From: Gammaproteobacteria bacterium | Lineage (GTDB): Bacteria > Pseudomonadota > Gammaproteobacteria > Steroidobacterales > Steroidobacteraceae | Direction of reading: 5' to 3' | Assembly (NCBI GenBank): GCA_027451085.1 | Contig: DAIDKA010000184.1 | Coordinates: 1-5,758, forward strand | Length of the DNA stretch: 5,758 bases | In this document: positions 1-5,177 of the stretch, piece by piece | How positions within the stretch are numbered: the stretch's first letter is position 1 | Layout of the letters: each line of letters opens with the position of its first letter | Position numbers and translations under genes: made by a program | The notes under the pieces: generated by a model | What the model saw: the letters and a program-made list of their open reading frames with translations, nothing else | What the model was told of the DNA's origin: nothing | The model's database searches: none

Positions 1-1
1 G

Positions 2-490
2 CGGGACAAGGGAGTGCACACACCCGTGCTGGTGCTGTCGGCGCTCGGCACGGTGGATGACCGCGTGCAGGGTCTGAAGGCGGGTGGCGATGACTACATC
101 ACCAAGCCGTTTGCCTTCTCCGAACTGCTCGCGCGCGTGGAGGCGCTGCTGCGGCGGGGCGAGTCCAATCAGCCGCTCACGCGCCTGAAGGTTGCGGACC
201 TGGAACTGGACCTGCTGTCCCGGAGCGTGACTCGCGGCGGACGCGAGATCTCCCTGACCGCGCGTGAGTTCAAGCTGCTGGAGTTCCTGGTGCGCCATGC
301 CGGGCAGCTGGTCACGCGCACCATGCTGCTGGAGGGCGTGTGGGACCTGCAGTTCGACCCCCAGACCAACCTGATCGATGTGCACATGAGCCGTCTGCGC
401 CAGGCGATCGACAAGGGCCACGGCAGGCCGCTGCTGCATACCGTGCGCGGCGCGGGCTACGTCATCGGCGATGAAATTAAACCCGCTTAG
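2..490 (+). CDS. OmpR/PhoB-family response regulator, 5' end outside the window
   Basis: This is the DNA-binding partner of a two-component system, truncated at its N-terminus by the window edge. The frame is open from base 2, and 162 residues are visible of a usual length near 225. Missing are the acidic pocket and the phosphoacceptor aspartate. The rest of the receiver domain is visible: the switch Ser at visible residue 13 (VLSALG) and the conserved Lys in YITKPF (residue 35). A winged-helix output domain follows at about residues 62-156, with the signatures LTAREFKLLEFL, FDPQTNLIDVHMSRLR and HTVRGAGYVI. These are typical of OmpR/PhoB regulators, including many metal and envelope-stress regulators. 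The GTG at base 14 is internal to the receiver domain and is not the real start. The gene overlaps the downstream kinase by 20 nt, so the two should be translationally coupled. The regulated genes and the signal cannot be read from the sequence. Confidence 0.96.
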   Translation, partial: RDKGVHTPVLVLSALGTVDDRVQGLKAGGDDYITKPFAFSELLARVEALLRRGESNQPLTRLKVADLELDLLSRSVTRGGREISLTAREFKLLEFLVRHAGQLVTRTMLLEGVWDLQFDPQTNLIDVHMSRLRQAIDKGHGRPLLHTVRGAGYVIGDEIKPA

Positions 491-1847
491 AACCTCCGCC
501 GCCCGGCTGGGGCTGGGCTTCGGGGTGATTTTCATCCTGGGGGTGAGCGCGCTGCTGGGCACGGTGTGGTTCCTGACCACCACCATCATCGACAAGGAGG
601 CCGACGCGGTGATTTCCGCGGAAATGGAGGGCCTCACCGATGAATACCACCGCGGCGGGCTGCCGGCGCTGCAGGATGAACTCAGCTGGCGCGCCGACAG
701 CTGGGGCCGCACCGGCTCGGTGTACCTGCTGGTGGACGCCAATCTGGTGAAGGAGGGCGGCAACCTCGCCGCCTGGCCGTTCAATGACATCCCCCCGGGC
801 AACTGGGCGCAGTTCCCGATCGAGGCGCGCCGCGGCGACGACAAGCTCATCCAGCACCCGGTGCGGGCGAATCTGGTGCTGCTGCCGGACGGCCACCGGC
901 TGCTGGTGGGGCTGGACGTGATGTCGCAGCGGCGCTTTTCGCACACCTTCATGCGCGCCACGTTCGCCGGCATCGTGCTGACCACGGTCGCCGGCCTCGT
1001 GGCGGGCTATTTCCTCAGCCGCCGCCTCACCCGGCGCGTGCAGAGCATTGCCGACACCTGTGATGCCATCGTCGGCGGCGATCTGTCACGCCAGCTGCCG
1101 GTGACGGGCAACGACGACGAATTCGACGCCCTGGCGCAGACGGTCAATCACATGGTGGCGCGGCTGGCGGAAAAGACGCAGCTGCTGCGTGCCACCTTCG
1201 ACAGCGCGGCGCACGACCTGCGCGCGCCGCTGTACCGGTTGCGTGGCCGGCTGGAGGAGATCGGGCGCCTGCCGGCCGTGGATGCACCCGTGCGTACCGG
1301 GGTCGAGGCGGCGTTGCAGAACGTCGACCGGGTGCAACGTACGCTCGCCACGCTGCTGCAGATCGCGCAGACCGAGTCCGCCGCCGCGCTTGCCAACGCG
1401 GCCCCGGTCGATCTGGCCGAGCTGGCGCGCGACATGGCTGAACTGTATGAGCCCGCCGCGCTGGGCCGGCAGATGATCCTGACGGTGCAGGCCTCGGGCC
1501 CCGCGCAGGTGAACGGCAACCGGCAGCTGCTGGCGCAGGTGGTGGCGAACCTGGTGGAGAACTCCCTCAAATACTGTCCGCAAGGGGCGCGCATCGAGAT
1601 CGGCGCGCAGGTCGGGGATGGCCATCCGCAGCTGTGGGTCGCGGACACTGGCCCGGGCATCAAGCCTTCGGACCGCGAGGCGGCGCTGCAGCCCTTTGTG
1701 CGCCTGCCGCAAGGGCGTGAGCAGGAGGGCAGCGGGCTCGGGCTGTCGCTGGTGGCCGCCATCGCGCGCATGCATCAGGCGCAACTGCAACTGCTGGACA
1801 ACGCTCCGGGCTTAAGGACGGTCCTGAGGTTCGCTCGCGGCGTTTGA
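471..1847 (+). CDS. Membrane sensor histidine kinase (HAMP, HisKA, HATPase_c)
   Basis: Inner-membrane sensor kinase of 458 aa, expected to phosphorylate the overlapping response regulator. Domains in order: short cytoplasmic tail (1-12), TM helix (about 14-37), periplasmic sensor region (about 38-160), second TM helix (about 163-182), HAMP linker (about 183-235), dimerisation/phosphoacceptor domain with H-box AAHDLRAPL (His248), and an ATPase domain. The ATPase domain shows the N box NLVENSLKY (Asn360, Asn364), G1 box DTGPG (Asp392), Phe409 and G2 box GSGLGLSL (419-426). All catalytic motifs are intact. The periplasmic part contains YLLVDANLVKEGGNLAAWP; similar patterns recur in proteobacterial kinases of unknown ligand (from memory), so the signal is open. 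The ATG at 471 places the first TM helix right after a short basic tail, which supports this start, although no strong Shine-Dalgarno sequence is visible. The 3' end overlaps a convergent gene by 36 nt. Confidence 0.97.
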   Translation: MKLNPLRTSAARLGLGFGVIFILGVSALLGTVWFLTTTIIDKEADAVISAEMEGLTDEYHRGGLPALQDELSWRADSWGRTGSVYLLVDANLVKEGGNLAAWPFNDIPPGNWAQFPIEARRGDDKLIQHPVRANLVLLPDGHRLLVGLDVMSQRRFSHTFMRATFAGIVLTTVAGLVAGYFLSRRLTRRVQSIADTCDAIVGGDLSRQLPVTGNDDEFDALAQTVNHMVARLAEKTQLLRATFDSAAHDLRAPLYRLRGRLEEIGRLPAVDAPVRTGVEAALQNVDRVQRTLATLLQIAQTESAAALANAAPVDLAELARDMAELYEPAALGRQMILTVQASGPAQVNGNRQLLAQVVANLVENSLKYCPQGARIEIGAQVGDGHPQLWVADTGPGIKPSDREAALQPFVRLPQGREQEGSGLGLSLVAAIARMHQAQLQLLDNAPGLRTVLRFARGV

Positions 1848-2192
1848 AGAGGCTTTCCGGGCCGGATGGTGAGCCGCCATGCAGCCTCGGACGAAGGTTT
1901 CGCGCGAGCCGTCGCGCAGCTTGTGCGCGTCCGCCTGTTCATTGCACTGGCGCATGCGCTGCTGCACCAGACCGGCGCCGGCCGGGGTTGCCGGGATGAC
2001 CTGCAGCGGCGGGCGGGCGGTGATATGGACGCGGGACGGATCGGGCGTGGAAACCTGGTCGTCCGTGGCCAGCGCAGGCAGCATCCCGGACAGCGCCAGC
2101 AGGCCGCAGGCCGCGAGGACACGTCGGGTCAGGCCAGTGGAGGGTCGGAGTCCCATCCGGCAAGGATGTCCGTGTGCCGGGCGGGGGGCCAT
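1812..2192 (-). CDS. Small exported PsiF-repeat protein
   Basis: A 126-aa protein with one PsiF-type repeat at residues about 77-104: QQRMRQCN, Ala87, Leu92, Arg97, Phe100 and Cys104. This follows the family pattern QQ-x-(K/R)M-x2-CN-x2-A ... L ... R-x2-F-x3-C. PsiF in E. coli is a phosphate-starvation-inducible exported protein of unknown biochemical role; I infer only family membership. Residues 25-42 form a hydrophobic signal core preceded by Arg23-Arg24, with a likely cleavage after ALA (40-42). The two repeat cysteines (83, 104) could form a disulfide in the periplasm. The start at 2192 is chosen because AAGGA lies 7 nt upstream; an internal ATG at 2156 would give a shorter n-region but has no ribosome site. 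E. coli psiF is under PhoB control, but no clear Pho box is visible here. The 3' end overlaps the convergent kinase gene by 36 nt. A 115-aa reading in another minus frame (1775-2122) is judged a shadow. Confidence 0.8.
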   Translation of the reverse strand: MAPRPAHGHPCRMGLRPSTGLTRRVLAACGLLALSGMLPALATDDQVSTPDPSRVHITARPPLQVIPATPAGAGLVQQRMRQCNEQADAHKLRDGSRETFVRGCMAAHHPARKASSNAASEPQDRP

Positions 2193-2264
2193 TTAAGAAT
2201 CCTTAAGGACAGCCGCCCCGCGGGCGTTCAAACGGTGGTTCTGCGGGTTTAATGTAAAATTTCC
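2193..2264 (-). other. prfA / PsiF-like gene intergenic spacer
   Basis: This is the 72-nt gap between the prfA stop and the PsiF-like start, both on the minus strand. It is more AT-rich near prfA (about 2248-2264). A GC hairpin, GCCC-GCG-GGGC read on the minus strand at about 2212-2222, lacks a following T-run, so it is not a convincing terminator. A weak -35-like TTGAAC has no good -10 at the right distance. The PsiF-like gene may therefore be read through from prfA or have a promoter I cannot identify. Confidence 0.4.
2197..2203 (-). promoter_or_regulatory. Ribosome binding site deciding the PsiF-like start
   Basis: Read on the minus strand, AAGGA lies 7 nt before the ATG at 2192. It is one of the clearest Shine-Dalgarno sequences in the window and favours 2192 over the internal ATG at 2156. 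It sits in a small inverted repeat (TTAAG-AATC-CTTAA on the plus strand, 2193-2206) that could pair with and partly mask the site; that effect is inference. Confidence 0.55.
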
Positions 2265-3356
2265 TTACCCGAGTGCGGCGAGTTCCTCGGCCTGGTGTTC
2301 CTGCTGCAGGGCACCGATGAGTTCGTCGAGGCGGCCGTCCATGATGTCGCCGAGCTTGTAGAGCGTCAGGTTGATGCGGTGGTCGGTGACCCGGCCCTGC
2401 GGGAAGTTGTAGGTACGGATACGCTCGGAGCGATCACCGCTGCCGACCTGCAGTTTACGCGCCTGGGCCTGTTCGCTCTGATGCTTGGCCTGCTCGGCGG
2501 CCAGCAGGCGCGCCTTGAGCAGCGACATCGCCTTGGAACGGTTCTTGTGCTGTGAGCGCTCCTCCTGGCATTCCACCACCAGGCCCGTAGGGATGTGCGT
2601 GATGCGGATGGCTGAGTCGGTCTTGTTGACGTGCTGGCCGCCGGCGCCGGAGGACCGGTAAGTGTCGATGCGCAAGTCGGCCGGATTGATCTCGACCGTC
2701 TCGACTTCGGCGGTCTCCGGCAGGATGGCCACCGTGCACGCCGAGGTATGGATGCGGCCCTGTGCCTCGGTGGCCGGCACGCGCTGCACGCGATGGGTGC
2801 CCGACTCGAACTTGTAGGTGAAAAAAGCCCCGTTGCCCGCGGCGGTGCCGCCGATGCGGCAGATGGCTTCTTTGTAGCCGCCATGCTCGCCGGGGTTCTC
2901 GCTGATGAGTTCGGTGCTGAAACCCTTGCTTTCCGCATGGCGCAGGTACATGCGCAGCAGGTCACCGGCGAAGATGGCCGCCTCATCGCCACCGGTGCCG
3001 GCGCGAACCTCGAGGTAGATGTTGCTGTCGTCGCGCGGATCCCTGGGGATCAGCAGCGTGCGCAGGTCCGCTTCGGCGGTCTCGATCCCACCGGTCAGCC
3101 GCCGGATTTCCTCCGCGGCCATGTCCCGCATGCCGGCGTCGGCGTCGTTCGCCATCTCCCGTGCGGTCGCAAGCTCGGTTTCCAGACCCAGGAAGGCGCG
3201 GAACTGCCGGGCCGCCGGCTCGAGCCTGGCGTACTCCATGGACAGCTCCCGGAACTGCGAGGAGGCGCCCGCCATGGACGGGTCGGCCAGCAGACCGCCG
3301 ACCTCCTCGAAGCGGTCGAGCATCTTTTCCAGGCGCTGACGGATGGAGTCCTTCAT
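2265..3356 (-). CDS. prfA: Peptide chain release factor 1 (RF1)
   Basis: RF1 recognises UAA and UAG stop codons in the ribosomal A site and triggers hydrolysis of the peptidyl-tRNA ester. The protein is 363 aa from the ATG at 3356; E. coli RF1 is 360 aa. The N-terminus MKDSIRQRLEKMLDRFEEV aligns with E. coli MKPSIVAKLEALHERHEEV, which supports this start over an in-frame TTG at 3368. Stop-codon recognition is shown by the PAT tripeptide (residues 194-196, in RVPATEAQGRIHTSA), and peptidyl release by GGQ (239-241, in RSSGAGGQHVNKTDSAIRITH). The RF1-type PxT distinguishes it from RF2, which has SPF. The family ending RVTDHRINLTLYKL is present. About four extra residues lie just before KFESG (about 169-181) relative to E. 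coli. The gene is not preceded by hemA nor directly followed by prmC, unlike the familiar hemA-prfA-prmC order. Confidence 0.98.
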   Translation of the reverse strand: MKDSIRQRLEKMLDRFEEVGGLLADPSMAGASSQFRELSMEYARLEPAARQFRAFLGLETELATAREMANDADAGMRDMAAEEIRRLTGGIETAEADLRTLLIPRDPRDDSNIYLEVRAGTGGDEAAIFAGDLLRMYLRHAESKGFSTELISENPGEHGGYKEAICRIGGTAAGNGAFFTYKFESGTHRVQRVPATEAQGRIHTSACTVAILPETAEVETVEINPADLRIDTYRSSGAGGQHVNKTDSAIRITHIPTGLVVECQEERSQHKNRSKAMSLLKARLLAAEQAKHQSEQAQARKLQVGSGDRSERIRTYNFPQGRVTDHRINLTLYKLGDIMDGRLDELIGALQQEHQAEELAALG

Positions 3357-3398
3357 TGAATCGGCCAAAGCCTGGGCAGGGCGTGAAGCGGGGGCGGC

Positions 3399-3428
3399 AT
3401 TCTCCTAGGAGCAAGCCCACGGTGACAA
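3399..3428 (-). promoter_or_regulatory. Candidate prfA promoter
   Basis: On the minus strand a -35-like TTGTCA (plus coordinates 3423-3428; 5 of 6 matches to TTGACA) is separated by 18 nt from a -10-like GAGAAT (3399-3404; 4 of 6 matches). Transcription would begin near 3392 and give a leader of about 36 nt. No strong ribosome binding site precedes the prfA ATG. The element overlaps two inverted repeats, so it could be regulated. This is a by-eye prediction only. Confidence 0.4.
3402..3411. repeat. 10-bp perfect palindrome
   Basis: CTCCTAGGAG is a perfect palindrome. It overlaps the end of the candidate prfA -10 element and its spacer, a position where a repressor site would be plausible. 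A 10-bp palindrome can occur by chance, and no regulator is known for it. Confidence 0.35.
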
Positions 3429-3440
3429 GGCTTGTGCCGT
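3419..3440. repeat. Interrupted inverted repeat over the prfA -35 region
   Basis: This is a two-part dyad. The inner arms ACAAG (3425-3429) and CTTGT (3431-3435) flank a single G. The outer arms ACGG (3419-3422) and CCGT (3437-3440) are separated from the inner arms by 2 nt and 1 nt. It covers the candidate prfA -35 element and resembles an operator for a dimeric regulator. It could also form a short cruciform or RNA hairpin. No T-run follows on either side, so it is not a simple terminator. Confidence 0.45.
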
Positions 3441-3447
3441 TTGTTTA

Positions 3448-3463
3448 CAGGCCCTGGGGCCTG
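3448..3463. repeat. 16-bp inverted repeat upstream of the TPR gene
   Basis: CAGGCCC and GGGCCTG form perfect 7-bp arms around a TG centre. The repeat lies just upstream of the TATAGT -10-like box (3471-3476), covering where a -35 element would be. This would suit an operator or activator site for the TPR-lolB transcript. It has no T-run behind it, so termination is unlikely. Confidence 0.45.
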
Positions 3464-3470
3464 CATGGGC

Positions 3471-3482
3471 TATAGTGCAAGC
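3471..3482 (+). promoter_or_regulatory. Candidate -10 element of the TPR-lolB operon
   Basis: TATAGT (3471-3476) matches TATAAT at 5 of 6 positions. It is followed by six bases and then the ATG at 3483, so transcription would be expected to start at or next to the A of the start codon. No Shine-Dalgarno sequence is visible between the box and the ATG. There is no good -35 at 16-18 nt; TTTACA (3444-3449) lies 21 nt away. The gene may therefore be transcribed as a leaderless mRNA, or may need an activator. Confidence 0.4.
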
Positions 3483-5177
3483 ATGGATGCCAAGCGCTTG
3501 ATACCCGTCTTCGCCCTCCTGTCCCTGACTGTCGTGTGTTGCCCGGCCCTGGCCGCGCCCACCGATCCGGCGCCTGCCATGAGCGCACAGGTCCAGAGCC
3601 AGGAGAATGTCGCAGCGGAGCTTGCCTTGCAGCATGGAGACTGCCGCACGGCCGCTGAGGACCTGGCCGCCGCCTCCGTGGGAGCCTCGGCTACACAGGC
3701 CCAGCATGCCACGGAAGTGGCATTTGACTGCCAGCAGCCCTGGGCGGCTTGGACCGCTGCGCAGAACTGGCTGAAGGCCGCCCCGCACGACCGCGAGGCC
3801 GCCATCGTCTATGCCGCTGCCGCCCTCAAGCTGTACCGTGTGCCGGAGGCGCGTACTGCGCTGGTCTCGGTGTTCAAGGCCACTCCCCGGATGAGTGATG
3901 CGGACGTTGCGAGCCTTGCGCAGGTGCTGGTGGAACAGTCCGACGCCAATGCGGCGTTCGCGGCCCTGTCCGGGCTGGCGGATACCCCGCAGGCATCGGT
4001 GGCGGTACTGGACCTCATGGGGCAGCTGGCGCTGCAGGCCTACGATTTCAACCGCGCCGAGGCGCTGGTGCACCAGGCGTTGCAGAAGGATCCGAAGCAG
4101 CCGGATGCACTGCGCCTGCAGGCGCGGCTGGCGGTGCTGCGCGGGGACACTGCTGCGGCCATCGCCGGCGCCCGCGAGGTCATGAAGGCCGATCCCGTCG
4201 ATGGCACCTTTGAGCTCGCCGAGATCTACGGGGACCTGAACCGGCCTCAGGACGCGCGCAAGGAGCTGGAGCGGATTCGTGCCACAGGCGATGTCAGCAG
4301 CGATGAGATCGACCGCCGGCTGGCGCTGGTGGACCTGGACACAGGCGCGTTGCCGGCAGCGCAGAAGCGTCTGGCCGGGTTGCTTGATCATGGTGTGGGC
4401 AACGACGGCCTGGTGTTCCTGCTGGCGCAGGTCACCGCCGACCTGGGGGACAAGAAGACCGCGCTCGAACTGTACCGCAAGCTGCTGGATTCATCGCTGG
4501 CCGCGGATTCACGCCTGGAGGCGGCCGGTATCCTGATGGACCAGGGCAAGCGCGGGGATGCGATGTCGTTGCTGGATGATGGTGCCGACCAGGGCGCCAA
4601 GAACACTTTCCAGCTGCTCGTGGACAAGTCCAACCTGCTGGCTGACCACGGTGACATCGACAGCGGGCTGGCATTGCTGTCGGCGGGCCTGCAGAGCTAC
4701 CCGCAGCACCCCACCCTGGAATACGACCTGGCCACGATGCTGGAGCGGGCCGGTCACACCAGGCAATCGCTGCAGGCTTTCGAGCAACTGCTGGTCCAGC
4801 GTCCCGCGGACCCGACGGTACAGAACGCGCTGGGCTACACCCTGGCCGACCACAACCAGCAACTGGCGCGTGCCGAGGAACTGATCCGCAAGGCGCTGGT
4901 GGTGATGCCCGACAGCCCGGCGGCGCTGGACAGCCTGGGATGGGTGCGGCTGCGGCGTGGGGAGCCGCGCGAGGCCGCCGGCATTCTGCAGAAGGCTTAC
5001 GCGGTGGGACAGGACGCTGACATCGCGGCCCACCTGGGTGAGGCGTTATGGCTGTCGGGTTCGCGCCCCGAGGCGCTGAAGGTGTGGAACGAGGCCAAGG
5101 CGCGTCATCCGGATTCGCCGCTGCTCGACAGCACCATCAAGCGTCTGTCCCAGGACAAGAAAGCCCAGGCGCAGTGA
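3483..5177 (+). CDS. Periplasmic TPR protein, LbcA-like, upstream of lolB
   Basis: A 564-aa protein built mostly of tetratricopeptide repeats, which act as protein-docking scaffolds. The N-terminus MDAKRLIPVFALLSL with a hydrophobic core to about residue 20 and PALA|A near 24 looks like a Sec signal peptide, placing the protein in the periplasm. TPR-like helix pairs are visible at about 173-238, 308-340, 376-443 and 444-545. The last contain the conserved stretch ALGYTLADHNQQLARAEELI and PDSPAALDSLGWVRLRRGE. In Pseudomonas the TPR protein next to lolB (PA4667, LbcA, from memory) is a lipoprotein adaptor that helps the protease CtpA degrade peptidoglycan hydrolases; the same role here is inference. 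No lipobox is visible: VVC and VCC lack Gly/Ala/Ser before Cys. The mature part has Cys54 and Cys83. In-frame starts at TTG 3432 and ATG 3465 lie upstream, but they would put a poorly suited extension before the signal peptide. The stop overlaps the lolB ATG. Confidence 0.9.
   Translation: MDAKRLIPVFALLSLTVVCCPALAAPTDPAPAMSAQVQSQENVAAELALQHGDCRTAAEDLAAASVGASATQAQHATEVAFDCQQPWAAWTAAQNWLKAAPHDREAAIVYAAAALKLYRVPEARTALVSVFKATPRMSDADVASLAQVLVEQSDANAAFAALSGLADTPQASVAVLDLMGQLALQAYDFNRAEALVHQALQKDPKQPDALRLQARLAVLRGDTAAAIAGAREVMKADPVDGTFELAEIYGDLNRPQDARKELERIRATGDVSSDEIDRRLALVDLDTGALPAAQKRLAGLLDHGVGNDGLVFLLAQVTADLGDKKTALELYRKLLDSSLAADSRLEAAGILMDQGKRGDAMSLLDDGADQGAKNTFQLLVDKSNLLADHGDIDSGLALLSAGLQSYPQHPTLEYDLATMLERAGHTRQSLQAFEQLLVQRPADPTVQNALGYTLADHNQQLARAEELIRKALVVMPDSPAALDSLGWVRLRRGEPREAAGILQKAYAVGQDADIAAHLGEALWLSGSRPEALKVWNEAKARHPDSPLLDSTIKRLSQDKKAQAQ

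Noticed and set aside
1086..1790. Long minus-strand open frames opposite the histidine kinase
   Set aside because: The kinase motifs on the plus strand are complete and in frame. The antisense translations are low-complexity, Arg-, Gln- or Ser-rich shadows.
2104..2112. A lipobox-like LAAC (residues 26-29) in the PsiF-like protein
   Set aside because: The hydrophobic core lies after this Cys instead of before it, so it cannot be a lipoprotein cleavage site. A signal peptidase I site near residue 42 fits better.
2212..2222. GCCC-GCG-GGGC hairpin as a prfA terminator
   Set aside because: The stem is only four base pairs and no T-run follows on the minus strand.
2193..2264. Pho box upstream of the PsiF-like gene
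   Set aside because: Only a single CTGTC half-site is visible; the 11-bp-spaced direct repeat required for PhoB is absent.
2631..3359. A 242-codon plus-strand open frame opposite prfA
   Set aside because: RF1 is complete on the minus strand with all family motifs; the plus-strand frame shows no domain.
3368..3368. TTG at 3368 as the prfA start
   Set aside because: The ATG at 3356 gives an N-terminus that aligns directly with E. coli RF1; the extension MADS is not expected.
3405..4391. A 328-codon open frame on the minus strand opposite the TPR gene
   Set aside because: It is rich in Arg, His, Gln and Gly with no recognisable motif, and lies wholly opposite or beside a well-supported TPR gene. 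Such antisense frames are common in high-GC DNA.
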